A stretch of 8,806 nucleotides of DNA from NCBI GenBank assembly GCA_900321145.1, contig ONVB01000238.1, positions 1 to 8,806 of the forward strand. Direction: 5' to 3'. Position numbers and translations under genes: made by a program. Under the pieces are notes generated by a model. That model worked only from the letters and a program-made list of their open reading frames with translations. It was not told where the DNA came from and made no database searches. Shown in pieces: positions 1-4,985 of this stretch. How positions within the stretch are numbered: position 1 is the stretch's first letter; every line of letters starts with the position of its first letter. Source of the DNA: an uncultured Eubacteriales bacterium (GTDB lineage: Bacteria; Bacillota; Clostridia; Lachnospirales; Lachnospiraceae).

Positions 1-582
1 CTTTATAAGGGCGTTTTTGCCGAGCTTCATATGACACCCGAAGAGCAGCATATGGAAAAGGTTTTTTCCTCAGTCGGAATGAGTGTTGTAGAAAAGAAGA
101 ATAATCTGTATGAATTCTGTGCAAAAGATATAACAGGACAAAAAACACTCCTCGATGCAGCGGACAGGATACCGTGTGTTCCGCTGTTCTTTCTGACAGA
201 GAAAGAAAAGAATGAGATAGAAAGCATAATGTACAACGAGACGGGAAGTATTCCCATCCAGTTTCCGATCCCATGGGACAGCTACAGGCAGGACCTGAGC
301 CTTGTTCATTTCGATGCTTCAAATAAAAATGTAGGGATATTGTTTGTGTCACAGGTCGGAGACACTATGGTGATAGAGCTTCTCTACGGCAAGAATCCGA
401 TGATAACGGCAGCGCTTTTGGGAACGGCCATAAGGACTTCTGTGACGGAGCTTGCACCGTCACAGAAGATCCTTGTACCGATAGTTCTTTCGGCTACGAG
501 ACCCATAGTGGAAAAATTAGCTCCGAATGCCACAAGGGAACCGCTTTACGAAGCAGTTTTTGCATTTGATGAAAATATCTGA
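1..582 (+). CDS. 3' part of an uncharacterised, possibly GNAT-like protein
   Basis: The reading frame is open from the first base of the window to the TGA at 580-582, so at least 193 residues are visible and the start lies upstream. The first ATG in the window (31) has no ribosome binding site before it, and neither does the one at 52, so I treat the gene as truncated by the window edge. The visible part reads like the tail of one alpha/beta domain (ending near NNLYEF) followed by a second domain. That second domain has beta-strand-like stretches around GILFVSQVGD and MVIELLYG, a helix (ALLGTAIRTSV) and a closing PLYEAVFAF. This pattern recalls proteins with tandem or degenerate GNAT acetyltransferase domains, but no acetyl-CoA loop is visible here and the assignment is weak. 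It is separated from argH by a terminator and a promoter, so it is probably not in the argH transcript. Confidence 0.75.
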   Translation, partial: LYKGVFAELHMTPEEQHMEKVFSSVGMSVVEKKNNLYEFCAKDITGQKTLLDAADRIPCVPLFFLTEKEKNEIESIMYNETGSIPIQFPIPWDSYRQDLSLVHFDASNKNVGILFVSQVGDTMVIELLYGKNPMITAALLGTAIRTSVTELAPSQKILVPIVLSATRPIVEKLAPNATREPLYEAVFAFDENI

Positions 583-628
583 TCCGATTCTCAAGGATGT
601 CGGAGCGTAAGAAAAAAGAGTGTTGATC

Positions 629-667
629 AAGGCGGCAGCGTGTTTCACGAGCCGCCTTTACTTTTTG
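629..667 (+). terminator. Rho-independent terminator after the upstream gene
   Basis: The outer stem AAGGCGGC (629-636) pairs perfectly with GCCGCCTT (651-658). An inner stem CGTG/CACG (639-642, 646-649) continues it around a TTT loop, with only a small AG/A internal bulge. A T-rich run (TTTACTTTTT) follows. It lies 46 bases after the stop of the first gene and would end that transcript before argH. Confidence 0.85.
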
Positions 668-685
668 ACCGAAATAAAGTATAAT
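657..685 (+). promoter_or_regulatory. Likely sigma-A promoter of the argH operon
   Basis: A perfect TATAAT -10 box lies at 680-685. Seventeen bases upstream, TTTACT (657-662) matches the -35 consensus at four of six positions. The -35 box overlaps the 3' stem end and T-run of the preceding terminator. Transcription would start near 692, giving a leader of about 40 bases. That leader ends in AAGGAG (717-722), nine bases before the argH ATG. I see no attenuator hairpin in this short leader and no convincing ARG-box palindrome, so arginine control is not evident from the sequence. Confidence 0.65.
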
Positions 686-731
686 TTCAAAATATGTTTT
701 CAGTAATAAATGATATAAGGAGTGATAAGCT

Positions 732-2111
732 ATGGCACAGCTCTGGGGCGGAAGATTCACCAAGGAGACGGAAAAGGAAGTATATGACTTTAATGCGTCT
801 ATCTCGTTCGACAAAAGGTTTTTGAAACAGGATATAAGAGGCAGCAAGGCACATGTTACAATGCTTGCGGCATCGGGAATCCTGCCGGATGATGAGAGGG
901 ACAAGATTATAGAAGGACTGGAGTCTATCTTAACGGATACGCTTTCGGGAAAGCTCGTGATAACGGATGAGTATGAGGATGTCCACAGCTTCGTGGAGTC
1001 TAATCTGATAGACAGAATAGGAGATACGGGCAAGAAGCTTCATACAGGAAGATCGAGAAACGATCAGGTAGCTCTTGATATGAGACTATACATAAGGGAT
1101 GAGATCGATGAGATAAAGGAGCTTGTGGCTTCATACATGAAGGTTCTTCATGAGCTCATGAAGAGCAATCTCCATACTTATATGCCGGGCTTCACGCATC
1201 TTCAGAAGGCGCAGCCGGTTACATTTGCGCATCATATAGGCGCATATATGGAGATGGCAAAAAGAGACTATGAGAGGCTGATAGGTATAAGGAAGCGCAT
1301 GAATTACTGTCCCTTAGGTGCGGGAGCGCTTGCGGGAACGACTTATCCGTTAGACAGAGAGCTTACGGCCAGGCTGCTTGAATTTGCCGGCCCCACGCTG
1401 AACAGCATGGATTCGGTGGCAGACAGAGATTATGTCATAGAGCTCTTGAGTGCCTTAAATACGATCATGATGCATCTTTCGAGATTCTCGGAGGAGATTA
1501 TCATGTGGAACTCAAACGAGTACGGCTTTGTTGAGCTTGACGATGCCTACAGTACGGGAAGCTCCATCATGCCGCAGAAGAAGAATCCTGATATAGCTGA
1601 GCTTGTGCGCGGCAAGACGGGAAGAGTGTATGGGGCTTATATCTCTCTGATCACCACGATGAAGGGCATACCTCTTGCCTACAACAAGGATATGCAGGAG
1701 GATAAGGAGATGACCTTTGACGCGATAGATACGGTGAAGAGCTGTATAAAGCTTTTTGCGGATATGATCGCGACCATGAAGATAAATGAGAAGAGGATGG
1801 AGGCGAGTGCCTCCGGCGGTTTCACGAACGCAACCGATGCGGCGGATTACCTTGTCAATCACGGTGTTCCGTTCAGGGATGCACATGGCATAGTCGGCAG
1901 GCTTGTGCTTAAGTGTATAGAGAAAGGCATCAGTATGGGTGAGCTTTCGCTTGAAGAATACAAGGCGGAGAGCGAAGCCTTCGGTGAGGATATCTACGAA
2001 GCCATAAGCATAAAGACCTGCGTGGAGAAGAGGAACACTATAGGTGCCCCGGGACCGGAAGCCATGACTAAGGTGTTAGACATAAACGAAAAGTATTTAC
2101 AGACGATCTGA
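732..2111 (+). CDS. argH: Argininosuccinate lyase
   Basis: This enzyme cleaves argininosuccinate to arginine and fumarate, the last step of arginine biosynthesis, in the cytoplasm as a homotetramer. The 459 residues match the usual family length of about 460. The protein opens with the typical LWGGRF (residues 4-9). HTGRSRNDQ is at 104-112, and the conserved Thr-His pair (T155, H156 in GFTHLQKAQP) supplies catalytic residues. The fumarase/aspartase superfamily signature GSSIMPQKKNP is at 276-286, with S277 the probable general base by analogy. All active-site motifs are intact. The start is fixed by AAGGAG at 717-722. It is the first gene of an apparent operon with no argG or other arginine gene in view, so the rest of the pathway must lie elsewhere. 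Identification is secure. Confidence 0.98.
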   Translation: MAQLWGGRFTKETEKEVYDFNASISFDKRFLKQDIRGSKAHVTMLAASGILPDDERDKIIEGLESILTDTLSGKLVITDEYEDVHSFVESNLIDRIGDTGKKLHTGRSRNDQVALDMRLYIRDEIDEIKELVASYMKVLHELMKSNLHTYMPGFTHLQKAQPVTFAHHIGAYMEMAKRDYERLIGIRKRMNYCPLGAGALAGTTYPLDRELTARLLEFAGPTLNSMDSVADRDYVIELLSALNTIMMHLSRFSEEIIMWNSNEYGFVELDDAYSTGSSIMPQKKNPDIAELVRGKTGRVYGAYISLITTMKGIPLAYNKDMQEDKEMTFDAIDTVKSCIKLFADMIATMKINEKRMEASASGGFTNATDAADYLVNHGVPFRDAHGIVGRLVLKCIEKGISMGELSLEEYKAESEAFGEDIYEAISIKTCVEKRNTIGAPGPEAMTKVLDINEKYLQTI

Positions 2112-2126
2112 GGTGTAAAATAAACT

Positions 2127-2405
2127 ATGAATAAGACAACGAAGGCAAAGTATGACTTTGCGGAGCGTATGCTCAAGGGAAGTATAGAAGTGGAAGAGGT
2201 TGCTGCCATGACAGGCCTTACGGTAGAGCAGGTAAGTGAATTAAAGGACAAGGTTGTCCCGAGAAACCCTGATGCCGAGGTCCTCTCCAAGCTTGACACG
2301 GTTGACCTGGATATCGGACCTATCATATATGACAATACCCCTGCGGAATCCCCGGGAGTTGAGTCGCTTGCGGTAGAGGACGATCCGAATGTACCTGATG
2401 ACTGA
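2127..2405 (+). CDS. Small protein with an HTH-like N-terminal helical hairpin, unknown function
   Basis: Ninety-two residues starting 15 bases after the argH stop. A GAGGTG motif (2110-2115) overlapping that stop is the likely ribosome binding site. Residues 10-42 read as a helix-turn-helix-like unit: a first helix (DFAERMLKGS), then VEEVAAMTGLTVEQVSELK. The latter resembles the short 'EIAxxTGLSxEEI' motif found in many DNA-binding or nuclease-associated proteins. The rest (about 46-92) is acidic and proline-containing, ends in DDPNVPDD and looks disordered. There is no signal peptide, membrane segment or cysteine pair. It is probably real, because it sits tightly between argH and the next gene with proper spacing. 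Function is unknown; a small DNA-binding or adaptor protein is possible. It is too short and too degenerate to be called a transcription factor. Confidence 0.75.
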   Translation: MNKTTKAKYDFAERMLKGSIEVEEVAAMTGLTVEQVSELKDKVVPRNPDAEVLSKLDTVDLDIGPIIYDNTPAESPGVESLAVEDDPNVPDD

Positions 2406-2416
2406 AAGGTGATGTT

Positions 2417-2581
2417 ATGCATTTGAATGATATCGCGGTTCTGACAGCCGCTACGGGTGACAGCGGTAAGCCGCTGCTTATAGCTATATGTCTTATTGCA
2501 TCCATAATCCTGATGGTGGTTCTTTTTGTGACCGGAAGACATGGCGGCGGTAAAGACGATGAGGACGAGGATGATGAATAG
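2417..2581 (+). CDS. Small single-span membrane protein (54 aa) with acidic tail
   Basis: An ORF of 54 codons begins at an ATG preceded by AAAGGTGAT (2405-2413), 11 bases after the previous stop. The protein has a 19-residue polar start, one hydrophobic helix (about L20 to V38, LLIAICLIASIILMVV) and a tail that begins GRHGGGK and ends in eight acidic residues, DDEDEDDE. The start contains AATGDSGKPL, which resembles the segment before the membrane helix in LPXTG sortase substrates, but the proline is missing and the tail is acidic rather than basic. A sortase role is therefore doubtful. Its last codons overlap the start of the transglutaminase-like gene, and the acidic-tail codons supply that gene's ribosome binding site. 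Function is unknown; the coupling suggests that it is made together with, and may associate with, the next membrane protein. Confidence 0.75.
   Translation: MHLNDIAVLTAATGDSGKPLLIAICLIASIILMVVLFVTGRHGGGKDDEDEDDE
2561..2570 (+). promoter_or_regulatory. Ribosome binding site inside the small membrane gene
   Basis: The purine-rich GAGGACGAGG lies within the codons for the acidic tail of the 54-residue protein and just before the ATGATG at 2571-2576. The first GAGG (2561-2564) is 6 or 9 bases from the two ATGs. This decides the start of the transglutaminase-like gene over the upstream in-frame ATGs at 2541 and 2559, which lack comparable sites. Confidence 0.6.
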
Positions 2582-3656
2582 AAATAACGGCCCTAAGGTT
2601 ATCGTGATAGTTCCGGTTATCGTTGTGGCGATAATCGCCGTGTATTACATTTTCGGTTTTAAGATCATGAGCACGATCCATGCGGACAGAAGCGCCAAGG
2701 ATATAGCGGAGCTGACCGGACTTGCAATCGAGCAGATAGATGCCGGAAAGGATACAGCCACATTTTATGTGAGTGGGATAACCGAGGATCAGATACGCAA
2801 TATAAATGATTACATAGTGAGCATAAACGGTATGGTAGACCAGTACACCGTCATGGAGAAAATGAACGGCGGCATGAAGATCCTGCTCAAGTTTGAGATA
2901 TCTGACAACTACTATGTGATCGATAAGTATCTGAACGGACATGAAATCCCCGGCGACAGGCTCGAAGCCATTAAGCTTTATGAGAAGACGAAAGAGATAC
3001 TTAACCTCGTGGTGAAGCCGTCCATGAGTGATTATGAAAAGGAATTAAAGATCCACGACTACATAGTATCACACTGCGAGTACGGTTATGTGGACACTGC
3101 CAAGAAATATGCCTACAGGGCTTACGGTGCGCTTGTCAATCAGAAAGCGGTATGCAACGGCTATGCCGAGGCCATGGCTCTTTTGCTTACCTGCGCAGGA
3201 GTCGAAAACAGGATCATAAACGGCTATGCCGATGATGAGCCTCATGCCTGGAACCTGGTTGGGATAGAAGGACGCTGGTATCAGGTGGATTCCACCTGGG
3301 ACGATCCGCTTCCCGACAGGGGAGATTTTGCCGGACATATGTACTTTAATGTGACGGATGAGATAATGGATGAGCGCCATGACTGGGATAAGGATAAGTA
3401 CATAAAGTGCAGTGATACTGCGGACAATTATTATGTCAAAAGTCAGCTTGTCGTAACCCATCCGAGCTTTGAGGGCGTCATACAGATGGGGCTTATCAGA
3501 GATATCACAGCCCCTGTTGAGGTTGTTGTGAGCGACTACAGCGAGCAGCTTTACGATCTTCAGTTTATTTACGATATAAACGGGGTGAAGAAGGTCAGCT
3601 TTACAAATGAGCCCTATGGAGAGAATAACCTGATAACTATTTATGTGAACCAGTAG
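2571..3656 (+). CDS. Membrane-anchored transglutaminase-like protein
   Basis: A 361-residue protein (numbered from ATG 2571; ATG 2574 is equally possible, and an in-frame ATG at 2541 would add ten residues). After a short basic start it has one membrane segment (about 10-30, VIVIVPVIVVAIIAVYYIFGF), so the rest is probably outside the membrane. A non-catalytic region (about 31-145) leads into a transglutaminase-like domain. This carries a full papain-like triad: C195 in AVCNGYAEA, H225 in PHAWN and D240 in VDSTWDDP. The following YFNVTDEIM and ADNYYV are also typical of bacterial members. Such domains may act as peptidases or as amide-forming enzymes on proteins or cell wall; the substrate cannot be told here. 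The C-terminal 80 or so residues look like a beta-rich extra domain. It overlaps the preceding small membrane gene by 11 bases (8 if ATG 2574 is used), suggesting coupled translation. Confidence 0.88.
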   Translation: MMNRNNGPKVIVIVPVIVVAIIAVYYIFGFKIMSTIHADRSAKDIAELTGLAIEQIDAGKDTATFYVSGITEDQIRNINDYIVSINGMVDQYTVMEKMNGGMKILLKFEISDNYYVIDKYLNGHEIPGDRLEAIKLYEKTKEILNLVVKPSMSDYEKELKIHDYIVSHCEYGYVDTAKKYAYRAYGALVNQKAVCNGYAEAMALLLTCAGVENRIINGYADDEPHAWNLVGIEGRWYQVDSTWDDPLPDRGDFAGHMYFNVTDEIMDERHDWDKDKYIKCSDTADNYYVKSQLVVTHPSFEGVIQMGLIRDITAPVEVVVSDYSEQLYDLQFIYDINGVKKVSFTNEPYGENNLITIYVNQ

Positions 3657-3663
3657 GTACGGT

Positions 3664-4131
3664 TTGCGTGATTTATATAAAGATATGAAGATATTTGAGA
3701 TAACAGACATAAAAGCATATTTAAATGAGCTCTTTGCAGGGGAGCGGTTTGAGAGCTTCTACCTGTATGAGCTTCGGTGCCGTTCGGATGTGGATTACTA
3801 TGTGAGCGGGAAAAAAAGCTCCCCGGAGGAGGCGGAATACGCCGAGTGGGGTGCCTTAAGAAAGAAGCTCCTTGCGGTCATAGGTACTGAAGAGCTCCCC
3901 AAGACCATGAAGCTTGTTCTGATGTTCAACCGCGACAACATCACCAGACTTATAGAGATGAACAATATACCTCTTTCTCCGGAAAGTGTGGGAGGACTTT
4001 TCATCAACATAAACCTCGACCAAAACGGTATGAGCGTCACCACGGGAACCTCGATAAAGGAGTTTACCATGGACAAGACTTTAGAGCACACATGGGACAG
4101 TACGGTGGAGAAGTACTATACATTACAGTGA
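3664..4131 (+). CDS. DUF5721-like protein of unknown function
   Basis: A 155-residue protein beginning at TTG 3664, seven bases after the previous stop, with a weak AGG (3655-3657) as ribosome binding site. An ATG at 3685 (eighth codon) is an alternative start without a better site. From memory of Lachnospiraceae genomes, the order of motifs matches the family annotated DUF5721. These motifs are an opening 'MKIFEITDIKAYLNELFAGERFE', given here only by its landmarks FEITDIK and LFAGE; a middle LRKKLLAVIGTEELPKTMKLV; and a closing GLFININ, TTGTSIKEFTMDK and LEHTWD. No function is known to me for this family. There is no signal peptide, membrane helix or recognisable catalytic motif, so a soluble cytoplasmic protein is likely. 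It is the last gene before the terminator at 4161-4191. Confidence 0.85.
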   Translation: MRDLYKDMKIFEITDIKAYLNELFAGERFESFYLYELRCRSDVDYYVSGKKSSPEEAEYAEWGALRKKLLAVIGTEELPKTMKLVLMFNRDNITRLIEMNNIPLSPESVGGLFININLDQNGMSVTTGTSIKEFTMDKTLEHTWDSTVEKYYTLQ

Positions 4132-4160
4132 CTGATCACATTACGCGGGCGTGCGCATAG

Positions 4161-4191
4161 AAAAAAACCGGCGATAAACGCCGGTTTTTTT
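4161..4191. terminator. Bidirectional terminator between the argH operon and rpmB
   Basis: A perfect 13-base inverted repeat, AAAAAAACCGGCG (4161-4173) and CGCCGGTTTTTTT (4179-4191), surrounds the loop ATAAA. On the plus strand the CCGGCG stem is followed by a T-run; on the minus strand the same holds, because the A-run becomes a T-run. It lies 29 bases after the DUF5721-like stop and 19 bases after the rpmB stop, so it can serve both converging genes. Confidence 0.93.
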
Positions 4192-4212
4192 GTAAGAACT
4201 TTTGTAAGAACT
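4189..4212 (+). repeat. Tandem 12-bp duplication at the rpmB 3' end
   Basis: TTTGTAAGAACT occurs twice in perfect tandem (4189-4200 and 4201-4212). The first copy shares its three Ts with the terminator T-run. The second runs into the rpmB stop codon (CTA on the plus strand, 4211-4213). It looks like a small local duplication that pushed the terminator 12 bases further from rpmB. Confidence 0.8.
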
Positions 4213-4396
4213 ATGCTCTCTCAACCTTGCCTGATCTGAGGCATGAGGTACATACATAGATCTTCTTCGGAGAACCTTCCACAAGAGCCTTTACAGACTT
4301 GATGTTTGACTTCCAAATTCTGTTGGATCTTCTATGAGAATGGCTCACATTGTTTCCGAAATGAGCACCTTTGTTACAAATACTGCACTTTGCCAT
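4211..4396 (-). CDS. rpmB: 50S ribosomal protein L28, zinc-ribbon form
   Basis: A 61-residue ribosomal protein of the large subunit, the normal length for L28 in Firmicutes. It starts MAKCSICNKG and ends with a CTSCLRSGKV segment. The cysteine pairs C4/C7 and C49/C52 form the zinc-ribbon (C+) version of L28. GNNVSHSHRRSNRIWKSN in the middle is the typical basic RNA-binding part. The start is fixed by a strong AAGGAGGTG site (plus-strand 4404-4412), seven bases before the ATG; the longer open frame upstream to 4486 is not needed. It is transcribed away from the Asp23-family gene and converges on the argH operon. Divergence of rpmB from the yloU-yloV pair is a common gene order in Firmicutes. 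Confidence 0.97.
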   Translation of the reverse strand: MAKCSICNKGAHFGNNVSHSHRRSNRIWKSNIKSVKALVEGSPKKIYVCTSCLRSGKVERA

Positions 4397-4464
4397 CTTT
4401 AAGCACCTCCTTAAAACCTGTATTGATCGGATGTACAATAGTCTTCCGATTGCGCAACAACGGT

Positions 4465-4493
4465 ATTCTAACAAATATGCTCGCAATATGCAA
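4465..4493 (-). promoter_or_regulatory. Candidate rpmB promoter
   Basis: On the minus strand an extended -10 reads TGT-TAGAAT (plus 4465-4473). Seventeen bases further upstream is TTGCAT (plus 4488-4493), which matches only three of six -35 positions. The A/T-tract inverted repeat at 4494-4516 directly abuts this -35 and could act as an UP element. Transcription would start near 4458, giving a leader of about 60 bases that contains the palindrome TTGCGCAA just at the start region. Confidence 0.5.
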
Positions 4494-4516
4494 GAAAAAT
4501 TTTAAAAAAATTTTTC
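4494..4516. repeat. A/T-tract inverted repeat between divergent promoters
   Basis: GAAAAATTTT (4494-4503) and AAAATTTTTC (4507-4516) are exact reverse complements around AAA. The stem is almost all A-T, so a stable RNA hairpin or terminator role is unlikely. Phased A and T tracts in this position suggest bent DNA or an UP element serving rpmB on one side and, more distantly, the Asp23-family gene on the other. The remainder of the 4397-4611 gap holds the two promoters and leaders; I see nothing else in it. Confidence 0.6.
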
Positions 4517-4532
4517 CTTATGGGAATTATTG

Positions 4533-4562
4533 TTGATAAAGAACTATAAAATGGTATATAAT
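4533..4562 (+). promoter_or_regulatory. Promoter of the Asp23-fakA pair
   Basis: TTGATA (4533-4538, five of six to consensus) is followed after 18 bases by a perfect TATAAT (4557-4562). Transcription would begin near 4569, leaving a leader of about 43 bases with the AAGGGGG ribosome binding site at its end. This placement argues against the in-frame GTG at 4573 as a translation start. Confidence 0.8.
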
Positions 4563-4611
4563 CACCATATGTGTGTTCAGATATACTATAAAAAAGGGGG
4601 TCAGAGATACT

Positions 4612-4971
4612 ATGAAGACCAATATGTCGAGCGAGAACGGTGATATATTTGTTGAGAACGAAGTCATAGCCAAGTGTGCCGGACAGGCGGCGGTAGGCTG
4701 CTCGGGTATAGTCGGTATGGCCGGCGTGGGCATGAAGGACGGCATAGCGAGACTGTTAAAGGGCGAATCCATGTCAAAGGGTGTAAGCGTGACCGTTGAC
4801 GAGGACAAAAAGCTTACCATCGACTTTCATATAATAGTAGCTTACGGAGTGAGCATATCCGCAGTATGCGATACGCTTATCTCAACCGTAAAGTATAATG
4901 TTGAATCCATGATAGGCCTTGAGGTAAAGAGTATCAGGGTTTATGTGGAGGGTGTCAGAGTTATAGATTAG
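4612..4971 (+). CDS. Asp23/Gls24 family protein (YloU-like)
   Basis: A 119-residue protein starting at ATG 4612, 11 bases after AAAGGGGG (4593-4600). An in-frame GTG at 4573 would give 132 residues but sits almost on the predicted transcription start. The sequence follows the Asp23 family pattern: ENEVIAKCAGQAA (about 16-27), CSGIVGMAG, a GVSVTV strand, IDFHIIVAYGVSI, and a closing strand SIRVYVEGV. Family members are small envelope-associated or stress-linked proteins; Asp23 of Staphylococcus is held at the membrane by a partner. No membrane segment is seen here and the molecular role is not established. The gene lies 14 bases before the fakA-like gene, the conserved yloU-yloV arrangement, so a functional tie to fatty acid phosphorylation is often supposed but is inference. 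Confidence 0.92.
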   Translation: MKTNMSSENGDIFVENEVIAKCAGQAAVGCSGIVGMAGVGMKDGIARLLKGESMSKGVSVTVDEDKKLTIDFHIIVAYGVSISAVCDTLISTVKYNVESMIGLEVKSIRVYVEGVRVID

Positions 4972-4985
4972 GGGGTACATACGAC

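Noticed and set aside
665..685. TTGACC at 665-670 as the -35 box of argH
   Set aside because: It is only nine bases from the TATAAT at 680-685, far too close for a sigma-A promoter. TTTACT at 657-662 has the right 17-base spacing.
494..1033. Long minus-strand open frame covering the argH 5' end
   Set aside because: It runs through the terminator, the promoter and the start of argH, has no ribosome binding site, and encodes a serine/leucine-rich sequence without family features. It is an antisense shadow.
2417..2581. 54-aa protein as a genuine LPXTG sortase substrate
   Set aside because: No LPXTG proline, no signal peptide with an exported domain, and an acidic instead of basic C-terminal tail.
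3069..3710. 213-codon minus-strand open frame
   Set aside because: It is antisense to the transglutaminase-like gene, whose catalytic triad is clearly in the plus frame. It has no recognisable domain.
4397..4486. N-terminal extension of L28 on the minus strand
   Set aside because: The standard L28 start MAKC has a strong AAGGAGGTG site inside the proposed extension. The extension would be non-homologous and overlaps the promoter region.
4494..4516. Intrinsic terminator at the A/T inverted repeat
   Set aside because: The stem is nearly all A-T with no GC core, and it lies upstream of both genes rather than after any gene.
4306..4536. Plus-strand 76-codon open frame in the divergent intergenic region
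   Set aside because: It overlaps rpmB antisense, crosses both promoter areas, and shows no ribosome binding site or protein-like composition.
4573..4611. GTG at 4573 as start of the Asp23-family gene
   Set aside because: It lies about four bases from the predicted transcription start and has no ribosome binding site. ATG 4612 follows AAAGGGGG and fits family length.
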